Below are positions 50,643 through 62,200 of a DNA stretch of 64,000 bases, in pieces. Positions within the stretch are counted from its first letter, which is position 1; each line of letters opens with the position of its first letter. Source of the stretch: Bursaphelenchus xylophilus (lineage: Eukaryota > Nematoda > Chromadorea > Rhabditida > Aphelenchoididae). Location of the stretch: assembly GCA_904066235.2 (NCBI GenBank), contig CAJFCV020000001.1:7564001-7628000 (forward strand), given 5' to 3'. Under the pieces are notes generated by a model that did not search any database, was not told the DNA's origin, and was given only the letters and a program-made list of their open reading frames with translations. A program made the position numbers and the translations under genes.

Positions 50643-53520
50643 TTACTTGGACTGCAAGCTTGTAGTCGACTGCGTGAAGCTAGTTGCCAACAAACTTTGA
50701 GCCATGCTCCTAGGAGAAATGCTGATGGGGTGGGAAGCATCACTGTCTGGTTGAACGGTGTCCAATGGTCTACTTGGTTCAGCTTCTTCTGCACCAATCA
50801 TCTGTCGCTGTACAAGAGTCTTGTAGGTTCCCTCAATGCTGGTAAGTTGTTCATGACTGCCAACTTGTTCGACTATGCCCTTATTGATAACAATGATCTT
50901 GTCCGCCTTTTCCACCGTGCTTAATCTGTGGGCGATGAGGATAACTGAGCGGCCTTTCAGATTCTTATATATGGCCTCTTGCACAAGATGTTCACTCTCC
51001 GTGTCCAATGCTGAAGTGGCTTCGTCAAGGAGAAGGATCGATGGCTTTCGGACCAACGCTCTGGCGATAGCGATTCTTTGTTTTTGCCCTCCCGACATCT
51101 GACTGCCCTTTTCGCCCACATTGGTCTCATATTGACTTTGTGTATTAATTATGAACTGATGAGCGTTGGCAAGTTTTGCAGCCTCGATGACCTCCGCTTT
51201 CGTGCAAGCATCAAGACCATAGGCAACGTTTTCAGCAACCGACCTTGCAAAGAGTATGGGTTCTTGGCCGACCAGTGCAATCTGCGGTGGTATGATGACT
51301 AAGACATTTGACTTACAGTGTTATGAATAAATCGGTGTTCAAATTCCTTTAGTGGAGTTCCATCCACCAAGATCTGGCCTGCATTTGGTTGGTAGAAGTG
51401 TTCAAGCAGAGCAATGCACGAACTTTTCCCACTGCCACTTGGACCAACCAAAGCCACAACCTCTCCGGGCTCCACTGTGAAACTTAAATTCTGGAAATAG
51501 ATTGGTATAATTGATGGAAGCGATTCTAATAAATACCTTTAGAATGGGTAAATGCGGCCTTGTAGGATAAGAGAATTGAACATCTTTGAACTCGATTCTT
51601 CCCACTATTTTTTCTGGGATATATGTTCCGGAAGTGTCAATATCGGGCTTTCTGTCAATGTATTCAAACACTTTTCTGGAGGCACCAACGCTTTGCATTA
51701 ATCCAGTCCACACTTCTCCTAATTGCTAGATTTGTGATGAGTTATTTCTTTTTTCCCTACCCTAATGTTATCTGCCAGTTGCATTTGATACAGCAAGAAT
51801 GAGACGAGAAGATCCTTTTGTAGTTGATTGGTCAACACTAAATGGCCACCGTACCAAAGAACCGCGATGTTGATGATAGCTTGAAATAACTGCAAACAAA
51901 ATTACCCGTTGTGTGTTGTATCACATACTTCACTAGTCAGTAAAAATCCGACGTAAGCGAAGGCCTTCTTCCGGGTCACGGAAAGGGTGGTGGTTAACTT
52001 CTGATAGAACCTATCGGCCTCAATATCTTCACATGCAAAAGACCTAACCGTCCTCATTGTGCTGAGGACCTCCTCGGCAACATCATTTGAATGGGCCACA
52101 GCTTCTTGAGTCTTTTCACTGAGGAACTAAAACATTAATTTTAGTTGTTTCGGATGACATAATGAGTATGTAGATCCTGCTAACCCACATCATAGTAGAC
52201 GCCAAAGATCTTGGATGCCACCAGAATAACAGGAACTACAATAAACGGTACCAAGGACAATTTCCAGCATAAAGTAAGCATAAAAATCATGGATCCGCCC
52301 ATTTGAACAATATTTCTGCAAAAAAGATATAAATGTCGCGCCATAAAGTCCGTAGAATTTGCACAGTGTTTTTTTTTTTGTCCCCATCGCTGCGACTTCC
52401 CGTTTTTTCGCTAGCGACATGCACTTTTCCACGATCGCACCCCGCGACGTCGCCAAAAACTTTATGGCGCGACAGTATGACCTGTGCTGAAAAAAAGTAC
52501 CTGAGGAACACATTGATATTCAATGCAACAGTATCCGACATGGTCTGAGTATCGGCCGTCAATCGAGAAGTTATTTCTCCAGTCTTATGCCAGTCAAAGA
52601 AGGCTACGTCCTGTTTTATCAAGGATGAGAACAGGTTGTAACGAACGGCCCGGTTGATCCTCGCATAAGCGTACTCAAAGCTCCCTCCTCTTAAACCGCC
52701 TGAGATGGCCCTGGAATAATCGTAAGATAAGGATTTTCGGTGGCTTACGAGACAATCGAAATAACGACCATAAGTTTCACGGCACTAATAAGGGCGGCAT
52801 ATTTATCGGTTTCCGCCGAAACAACACTAGCGATAACTTGTCCTGTATAGTAAGGAACAAATATACGAGCTGAAATGGGAAATGTAAAAAGAAGTTTGAC
52901 TTACTTAGCGAGTAGATAAATAACCACGTAAATCCAGAGATATGCCATAACCATTCGTCGCGACAGTATTGCAGTAATCGGAAGATGACTTTAACAGTTT
53001 CGGTACCTCCTTTGCCCTCTTTACGGCTCGCTGAGGCATCTTCTGTATCATCTTCTGACTCCTCTTCTTCTTGCAACAATTCGTAGGCTTCAGATGAAGC
53101 GGTTACTTGTACAAAACTCTTCCAGACCAGATGATTAAAGATCGACAGAAAAAAGTTTTGTATCAAAATAAAATAATCAGCAATTTTAGGGACGTTTTGG
53201 TTTTCAGTCAAAGCTAATAATTTCGTGGGAGAGTACGAGCAAAACAGAATACACAATGCAAATGAGATATGGGACAATTTCGACAGTACATTATTTGGAG
53301 ATGAATGGAACAAAAGAAGACTTAGACCAGTTAACGTTAAGATTACCCTGATGATACTGATGTAAAAGAAGTCAGAGATTGAAAGCAAGAAATTGTAAGG
53401 CTCAGAAATTTGGTTAATGAAGTTGATCCAAGCGAAAGTTGGCCCATGTGCGCACAAAATAGCAATCGTGGATCCGATATCGGCCGCCACAAGTAAGCCA
53501 GCAGTCAAGGCTGGCGGCAT
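50643..53520 (-). CDS. TAP-like ABC half-transporter (ABCB9/HAF family)
   Basis: Peptide-type half-transporter; closest known types are lysosomal TAPL (ABCB9) and nematode HAF-4/HAF-9. Start MPPALTAGLL at 53520; first exon about 52905-53520, last exons 51317-51490 and 50643-51281, about nine in all. Four N-terminal hydrophobic segments (TMD0-like), an acidic linker (LLQEEEESEDDTEDASAS), then the ABC membrane domain (FIYSLS..., VRYNLFSSLIKQDVAFFDWH, TGEITSRLTADTQTMSD). Nucleotide-binding domain complete: Walker A GPSGSGKSS, Q loop GQEPILF, signature MSGGQKQRIAIARAL (MSGGQ rather than LSGGQ), Walker B SILLLDEATSALD, H loop LIAHRLST. Functions as homo- or heterodimer. Start lies 185 bp after the BRD7/9 stop, suggesting an operon. 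Confidence 0.92.
52336..52472. mobile_element. 137-bp MITE in ABC transporter intron
   Basis: Starts TCGCGCCATAAAGTCCG and ends ACTTTATGGCGCGA; second copy of the element at 48309-48463, with about the same inner landmarks (TCCCGTTTTT, GCGACATGCA versus CGAAATGCA). Confidence 0.75.
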
Positions 53521-53705
53521 GTTCCCAGCTTTTGAATTATTTAAGAATAATAATTGAAAAAGAGAGGCGAATCTTCTTCCGATAAGAAGCACCGAGTCTC
53601 CTCAAGTTCCTGATAAGCTTGAAATGAACTCTGATATCGACATCGAAAGACATCCAAACACAATTCATTTTATTATGGACAATTAAGAAAGCAGATAAAA
53701 AATGT
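53521..53705 (-). promoter_or_regulatory. Putative operon intercistronic region (BRD7/9 to ABC transporter)
   Basis: 185 bp between stop and next start on one strand. On the minus strand an AATAAA (about 53667) follows the BRD stop. Possible trans-splice acceptors precede the transporter ATG (CTTATCAG, TTCAAAAG). Spacing is in the range of nematode operons; trans-splicing itself is inferred. Confidence 0.5.
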
Positions 53706-55466
53706 TTACGTGGGTAAAGTTATGAATTCTGACAGTACGTCATAATCAAAGTCATCGGCATTATTAACGCCGATCGCTTGATGGACTTGGGGGGTCGTCA
53801 CGATATCTCTTGGAGTTGCACCGTGCTTGACAACTTCCGTGAAATGCTGCCCGAGTTTTATAGCCAAATCGCTTTCGGTATGACCCGGTGTCCTGACGTC
53901 GACCATAGAAACACCTGGGAGTTGGTTCAAGCGATTAGTTTGCAGTTGATTGAGATCTTGCAACATTTGTCCGGCGACATTCAAGAGTTGCTCACAGGAT
54001 CCTCCTTCTGGCTCAACCAGTCCTAACTCTTTTTTTAATTCGTCAATGTACGACACATCAAGACCCAAATTCCGCAACGAGTCCACGTTTTCCAAGACAC
54101 TTTCAATCTGTGCTTTTGAATCCTGCAGAAGTTGTAAAATTAGATCTCTCAAATCAATACTACCTAACCTACCGGTTTTTCTTCAACAACATTTTGGGCG
54201 AACTCCAGCGCCTTTAGTGTTCTTGAGTGTTCACCATCAGTCAATGTGTCCAAGATCCCATCTACGACCTTAACCAAGTTTCCACCACTATCTAACGCCA
54301 TTTGTCGCAGAGCCATTGCATCCACAACATTGTTTTTGTCCCCATAACATGACAGTAACAAATCTGAGTCTTTTTTGTTTAAACTGGACCATGTCGAATC
54401 GAATTGGGGTGCAAATGATGAGAAGGGACCGTAATTCGTGTAATTAATACAACCCTCAGCAGACTCGAGAGGAGAGTATTCGGGAAGAAACGAAGCCACC
54501 CCTTTGTCCAATTTCCCAATCAGATCTCCCATTGATACTTTTGACTTTTCGCCGCCACAGACGAAGTTGAGAATGGTCGTTCCGTCTTCCTTCTTGTCCA
54601 AATATCCCATTGGCCATGGCGGTCTTTTATCTGACAACTTTCCCTAAAAATAATAAACTTTTTAAGACAACAACCCCCTTACCTTAACTGATCCATTCTT
54701 CATTAACTCCTTTGGAGTCTCGTTGTCTACCACAGCATCTCTAATAATATTACTGCGGTCATTCCTTTTGGTGGCTGGCTTGGTGGCAACTTTTGGAGTG
54801 AGCCCTAACTTCTCATGTGGGATAGAAGCCCCGAAAGGCACAGAGTACTTTACATATTCAAGGTAATGTGGAGAGAAATAGTACCTGATCAACGTTTGCA
54901 ACTTTACCGCCGCCAAGTAGTAGACTGTGTTAGGATTGTTGTAGGTCATTGCATTTGCGGCGACAAGATTCAAATCGTTCTTTAGCTCGTTGATGTTCTT
55001 GTAAACGTCAGAATGTACCTTGCTTTCAATTGTTGAATAGTCCATTGGTGTAGAGATAACGCTGTAGTACTCCGGTGCATCTGAAGCCTTGACTGGAGTT
55101 GAAAAAAACCCGTCGACATCTTTCTGCATGAACCGTTTGAGAATGAGATCACAAAACAATTGAAACGGGCTATAGCTTCGTATGTCAAACTTTCTAATTT
55201 GCTCCGGCTCGTCTTTGTCTTTTTTTGGAGAATTTGGGGCGTCCGGAGACTAAATATAATTCTTTAAAATAAAAGAGTTCATCTACCTCTTTTTTCTCGG
55301 CTTTCCTTCTTTTACTGGACACTTCTGATTTCTTGCCTTTTCGTCGCTTACGACCATCGGTGTCAACAGTGTCATTCTCTGATTCGGAATTTGAAGACTC
55401 CATCGACACTTCCTCTTCGAGGGCTCGTTTTTTTCCTTTTGTTGACCGGCGTTTGTCGTCACTCAT
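53706..55466 (-). CDS. swsn-9: BRD7/BRD9 bromodomain protein of SWI/SNF
   Basis: Subunit of the PBAF/ncBAF type SWI/SNF chromatin remodeller. Exons (complement): 55287-55466, 54683-55249, 54173-54643, 53706-54122; 1635 nt, 544 aa, phases close. Basic/Ser-rich N-terminus (RKRRKGKKSEVSSKRRKAEK), then bromodomain: FQLFCDLILKRFMQKDVDGF, FSTPV, YYSVISTPMDYSTIESKV, and AMTYNNPNTVYYLAA with the acetyl-lysine-binding Asn. Downstream is the family-specific region (PPWPMGYLDKKEDGTTILNF, LPEYSPLESAEGCINYTNYG, FDSTWSSLNKKDSDLLLSCY). Orthologue of C. elegans swsn-9 and human BRD7/BRD9. Divergent from midasin. Confidence 0.93.
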
Positions 55467-56205
55467 CTGAAAGAAATAAGGGCTCTCTAAAAATACCAAA
55501 CATCAGAAGAATAAACAAAATAAATTGAGGTTTAATCAACCCAGATTCCACTAATACAACCCCAAACAATTGGAGGTTGTGTAGCCTCCGAACGCACAAA
55601 AAAAAATGCGGGAAGACTTGGCACATAGGTCAACTTTTTTTTACATGCACAATTTTGCAAAATTCTTGTATTTGTGCTTCCATAACGTTTTTTGTGGAAG
55701 AACATTAAACAATTTTGCAAAACATTGTGTTAGGTAATTATAAGAAACTGTATTTTTTCGTGTTTTCTTTTGCGACCATTGTCAGCACAAATTTCGTTGT
55801 CTTCTATTGAAGAATTTTGTGTAGAAAAGAAGTCGTATAAAATGTCTCTCATGTTCTGCACCAAGTGTGGCCGCAAGTGAATTAGGCCTAAAACTAATTT
55901 TTCCAAAATATATTTTGTAAACTTTTCCGGCGATCGCGATGTCGCGTTGCGCTAATGGAAATCTTCAGCATTATAGAGACAGTTAGGCGCATAAATTAGA
56001 AGACTACATCCAAACATATTTTTTTGCATAAAATAGATCGGGTTAGCCGTAAAACTCATGTCTGGCAGAAATTTCCCGTCTTGAAAACAAATTTCTTTAC
56101 AATTTACATTATTTTGTATTCCTGAATTATACGCTTATCTTTGCCTTGAGTCTTTTATTTTGTGATTAATTGTCAATTTTTTAGCTTACCTGAAAATAAT
56201 ATTAA
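55467..56205. promoter_or_regulatory. Divergent promoter region, BRD7/9 / midasin
   Basis: 739 bp between opposing start codons. No RNA gene or repeat recognised. A short frame at 55842 (MSLMFCTKCGRK) is too small to call. A TTTTTTAG acceptor-like site at about 56176-56183 precedes the midasin ATG and could receive a spliced leader or an upstream exon. Confidence 0.5.
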
Positions 56206-59200
56206 ATGAAGAAAAGGAACAAGGTGAAAGGATTTGAATCCCGTCTGGCTGAGGCCGTGTTGTTGTTGAAGAAGAACCGCTTATTATTATTCTCTGTAGG
56301 TGTAGCTATAATATTATAAAGCAGTTTTAGGGTCCGCTATTTTCTGGTCGCTCGAGTTTGGCTAAAGCAATTGCCAAATGTTCTGAGCCTTCATTAAATC
56401 CTGTTTTTGTTTCCTTTGATGACCAAATAGATTCGAAAGTAAGTCTACTTTATTTAATTGAAGATATTAAATTTTAGACTCTGTTCGGCTCCTACCAATC
56501 GTCAGGAATTCCCGGCGATTTTTCCTGGGAAGCATCAAGCTTTATGGATGCTTTGGCTTCAGAATCAACCCTTATAGTTATAAAATCATGGGAGACGGCT
56601 AATGCGGATACTCAAAATGCAGTGATTCAGTTGGCGACCGATGGAGTCGTCATCTTACCGGGAAACAGACGTGTTGAAATAAATCCGACGTCGAGAATGA
56701 TTGGCATCACTTCGGACTACGGTGTGAACCGAAACATCCCATTTCCGTTAACTCTGAACTTTCATCCTTTGAGTAAGAGCGAGATGCTCTCCCGGTTGTC
56801 CTCATGCCGGGTATCTGGGGTGAAACTGGATGAACTGTATGAGCTGTTTATTAAAATTAGGCGTCACATAGAGACACTGCCACATTCAGAGAGGAGATTA
56901 ATGACGCGGTATGTTATATTGGTGAATCCACAATATTTTTAGGGATTTTTTTGTTTTGTGCAACCGACTAGATGGTGAATCGGCTTCTGTAACCGATATT
57001 TTTTTGGACTTAGTCGATGTCTTTGTCAGTCATTTGTCGAAGCGGTCTTATCAAGAAGCACCGTTGCAAGAAATCGCATCATTCTTGTCGATTGCGAGTA
57101 ACAGCGTGGAATTCATTGAAAAAGAACGTGATGTTACAATATCAGTTACAAAGGACTTGCTCACCGTGGGAAGGAAGAGTCTTAAAGTTGAGAGACGATG
57201 TTTGACGTAAACATATCTCAAGATAACCCTAGTTGTTTTAGAGCTTCTTCTCTTCTTCCCTTTGCGCCTACTCGCTCATATCGTGTTCTGATGGAGAAGA
57301 TTGCTGCATGTGTTGCCAATAAAGAAAGTGTTTTACTGAATGGGGAGACGGGTATCGGAAAAACAAGACTAGTTCAGGAGCTCGCTCATCGCCTAAATAT
57401 TCCGTTGGATACTATTAATTTGAGTCTGGATTCTGAAGCTGCGGATATTGTTGGGGGATTCAAGCCGGTCAACATAGGGGTTCTGGTGAAGCAACTTCTT
57501 GGATCCCTTTTCTTATTTTTTGGTGGAAACCCTAAACTGAAGGAAATGTTAATGGTTTGTAAACTAATGAATTTTGCGACGCTTGATTTTAGCACTTACT
57601 GGTAACCAAGAAGTACTGCACACTTCTGAACTCCGTGTCAAGGATTGTTCAAATTTCCATGCAAAATTCAACAGGCGACAGCTTTGTCATCCTGTCTAGA
57701 CTGCTAACCAAGGTGGAACAACTTCTTAACTTTGCTTCAAATGGAACTTGCAACACACCATTCACATTTGTTGTCGGAATTCTTATCAAGGCTATGAACG
57801 AAGGACACTGGCTATTACTGGATGAAATTAATATGGGGACTTCAGAATGTTTGAATGGCTTGTCATCAATTATTTCGGAACAACTTCCATCGGCTCATCC
57901 CAACTTTAGATTGTTTGCTTGTATGAATCCAGCCACAGATTCAGGGAAAAAGATGTTATCACAAAATGTCAGAGCACTGTTCACTGAATTCTTCGTTCAT
58001 CCTCCCAGAGATTTTTCTGAGATCAGTGAGATTATTAGGCAGTATATCGTAACCAGTAAGACGTCTGACTTGGCCAATTTCTACTTGAATATGAGTTCAT
58101 CTAATCCCCGGCGGTTCAGGTAAGTGGGCGGGCGAAAGATACCATGGATATACTTTTTGGATACACTCTTTTCTTTTAGCTTACGGAACCTTTGCCGATC
58201 ACTTCTTCTTATCAAGGACGATGTATTCAGAAATGTGGAAAAGAGTACAAGAATGGCTTTGACGTTGGGATTTAATGATGGGAATGCAACAAACCTAAGT
58301 TTAATTCAAGTGCCGTTTAAACCCCTGTCTGACGAATTGCGGAACAAATTCATGTAAGGCTTGTTTTTTAAATTTATTTATTTGTTTTAGCCTGGTTGAG
58401 GGTGTCTTTTTTCCAAGAGGGCCTAATAATATTCAAGAAGATCCCGATTACATTCGAACTGCCTCAGTTCAAACGAATGTCCAAGCTATTGCCGCGGCTG
58501 CTGCATCGGGCCGTTTCCCGGTATTACTTGAAGGAGAAACATCAACAGGGAAAACCACAGTTATCACACATTTAGCTAAAGTGGCAGGATATACCGTTTA
58601 CAGGATCAATAATCATGAACAGACCGACATCCAAGAATACGTTGGAAGTTATGTACCCAATAAGGATAACAAACTGGAGTTTCAAGAAGGAGTGTTGTTG
58701 AAAGCTGTTCGGAATGGTGATTGGGTAATTCTGGATGAGTTAAATTTGGCCCCCACTGAAGTGCTGGAAGCGCTGAATAGGGTAAGGGTGTTGTTGTGAT
58801 AGATGTTATTTGTTTTTTTTTGCAGTTATTGGACGACAATCGAGAATTGGTGGTCCCCGAAAGGGACATTTGTGTCAAAGCTCATCCAAATTTCCGGTTA
58901 TTTGCGACGCAGAATCCAGCAGGTTTATATGGGGGTAGGAAGAAGTTGTCCCGTGCATTTCTAAATCGGTTCGTTGTGATCAAGTTCGATCAACCTCCAA
59001 AAGAAGAACTTGTTAAAATCGTCAGCATACGCTGTGAAGTTTCTGAGTCAGCCGCCAAGCTGATGATCCAGGTGATGTTGGAGATGAAGGTTAGGAGATC
59101 CAACACTCGGCTTTTTAATAGCACTGGCCTAATGACCCTGCGGTGAGTTGTATTTCCGTTCTGTTATTCGTTTAGGGACTTATTTCGATGGGGAAATAGA

Positions 59201-62200
59201 GTTCGCCTTTCGGAAGACGGAACGGATTGGAGGCAGGAGTTGTGCAATCAAGGGTTCTTCTTGTTGGCGTCGAAAAACAGAACGGAGGAGGATTCATTCA
59301 GAGTGAAGAGTATTCTGGAGGGAGTTTTGAAACGAACCATTGATGTGGATAAGTTGTATTCGGTCGAGTCTCCTTATTTTCCCCAGAATTTACGGGAGAA
59401 TTGCTCTCTTAGAGATGGATTTATGGTTCTGAATGGTTCCATGGTCCTCACTTCGTCCCTGATCAGAATGATTGTTCTGTTCAACGAAGCGGCCAAAGTC
59501 AACGAACCGATTCTTCTTGTGGGAGAAACTGGGTGCGGAAAAACTGCGGTGACATATCTAATGAGTTCTGTGAGTGATTCAATATTATTTTATGCATTTT
59601 TGTTGTCTAATAAAATGTTAATTTTAAATCTTTTTTCAGGGGTCATTGGAGTTTATTAATTGTCATGAAAGAACCGATGTTTCCGATCTTCTTGGAAGCA
59701 TTCGGCCGGCTTCAGATGGACTATTCCATTGGCAAGATGGTGTTGTCATAAGGGCCATGAAGAATGGAAGCGTTCTTTTGATCGACGAGATTTCCTTGGC
59801 GAATGATTCTGTTCTTGAAAGATTGAATTCGATGCTTGAGCCATCCAGGATGATTCTGCTGGCGGATTCTGGAGCTTCTTCAGAACTTGTAACCGCGGTT
59901 GATGGATTTAAATGTGTTGCAACGATGAATCCCGGAGGAGATTACGGGAAAAAGGAGGTGGGTTGCAGTTTCATTGTTGCTTTAATTGAAACAAATTTTT
60001 TCTAACAAGGGAATGGTCTGAACTTCTCCCAGCGTTTGGGAAAATGGCTAGTACAGGGTGGGCCACTCGAAACTAACAAGTTGTTTCTTTGAATTTCTCC
60101 GCGGAGACTCCGCCGATTTTCCTAACAAGGAAAGTACTTCTATGAGGTATGGAGTTACAGGTCGAGTCATATATCAAAAAATTTGCAAAATTTTTCTGAT
60201 TCAGAATATGTAAAAATTAGCTGCCTAATTTTGGTTTGTATGGGTGAAAAAATCCTCTGAACTTTTCTCGCAACAACACGCAAATGCCTTTTTGACCAAG
60301 TTTTTACCAAATCAAATGCTTGTTTTTGAGCTAAGGCAAACTCTGGTATCTTGACAAGCCTTAAAATATCAAATTTAATTTGTACTACACCTTAATTAGT
60401 AGTTGCAATGTAAAAAAGGCGCATTTCCATGGTATTGCGAGAAAAGTTCAGAGGATTTTTTCACCCTTACAAACCAAAATTAGGCAGCTATTTTTTACAT
60501 ATTCTGAATCAGAAAAATTTTGCGATTTTTTTGATATATTCTCGACCTGTAACTCCATACTACATAGAAGTACTTTCCTCGTAAAACTTTTATTTTTCTG
60601 GAGCTGAGACCGGCCATTTTTAACTGATTGAATTTCAAAAAATATTTTTGAATTGACCTTTCTATGTCTTCCAAAAGTTTTGAAAAATAATTTTCGGAGC
60701 GAAACCGCTAAACTTGAAAATTTTTTGAATGATTTTCAATTGGCTTTCTCGGACTTGAAAGCCACAAGAGGATTGCTTGTATTACCATTAGGGCACAAAT
60801 TTTCAAAAAAAAATACTGAAAAATTCGACGATAACGGCTTGGTTCGATTCCGGGGCAGCGCGAAGGACCGTAATAAGACTTTGATATGGTCGATTTTTCT
60901 CTTCGGCTGGGTTTATTCCGCAGCTGGAAAATGACTCTTTCTACCAATGTTGGCCTACTCTATCCACCCGTTATAGTCATTTTCCCAAACGCTGGGAGAA
61001 GTTCAGACCATTCCCTTGTAATGAGCGTCTTAGCTACACGAAAATTTAAACCGCTTCAAAATGTACGAAATTTTTAAATCGGTGCCTTTTCCCACAAAAG
61101 AGCGAAGAAATAAGTGGAATACTTTTCGCCATTTAAGGAAATTTTTGGCCAAAGGGCCATACTTGCGGTGGTGTTGGGCTGATATACTGCTGGAATGGGA
61201 TCTTCAGGATTTTTAGAACATGTATGATAATTTCTCTTCTTTTTTTTAAAAACATTTTTAATTTGCGGACATTGAAAAAGGACATTGGAAATGGCTTTTG
61301 ATTTGTGGCCTATAAAATCAATTCAGTTTAAAATTTTGTAAAGCTCGTTGTACCATATTTATGGTACAAGTTACGGTGTAACAAGATATGATGAGTATTC
61401 AAATTCAAAAAAAAAAAAAAATGCTAATGGAAGTTTGTTGTTGTGGTTACGGAGCACCGATTTGAAGGTATCGTAGAATTTGAAGCGGTTTGAATGGCGT
61501 CGCGACACTTGCGGGCAACCACTTTGCGGGCAAAATTTGGGGGGTCACATTTGCGGGCAACCGGCACCTGAGGGTAACAGGGTGGAGATGGAAATATTAC
61601 TGCGATATTTTGGAAATTTGCCGACATTTGCGGGCAGCCGACACTTGCGAGCAGCCGACATTTGCGGGCAACAGAAAAAAACAATCACACAGATTGTATT
61701 GGAACTGTTGCCCGCAAATGTCGGCCTCCCGCAAGTATTTCCTGCCCGCAAATGTCGGAAAACTTCCAAAATATCGCAGTAGTTTTTCCACCTTCACCTT
61801 GTTATCCTCAAGTGCCGGTTGCCTGCAAATGTCGGCTGCCAGCAAATGTCGGCAAATTTCCAAAATATCATAGTAATTTTTCCACCTCCACCCTGTTACC
61901 CTCACAATCAGGTGTCGGTTGCCCGCAAATGTCGGCTGCCCGCAAATGTCCCAGACTGCCCGCAAAGTGGTTGCCCGCAAGTGTGCGCCCGCCGTTTGAA
62001 TTTTTGTGTAGCCAGCAGCAGCGCTCGATTCTTAGAGAAAACATGTTGAATTTTTTTAGCTTTCGAAAGCCTTGCGCAATCGTTTTACTGAAATCTGGTG
62101 CTCTTTTGACGCTGACGAAAAGGATGTTCTGGCAATAATTAAAGCTAGGTTCGACCAATCTGGCTCACTTCCAGAAGAAGTCGCCAAACTTTGTGGAAAG

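Noticed and set aside
55842..55880. Short frame MSLMFCTKCGRK followed by a GTGAAT donor-like site
   Set aside because: Zinc-knuckle-like but only 12 residues; no continuation found that joins midasin in phase with confidence.
61424..62158. Overlapping open frames with CRHLRAADICGQP-type repeats
   Set aside because: Product of the TTTGCGGGCA tandem repeat inside a midasin intron.
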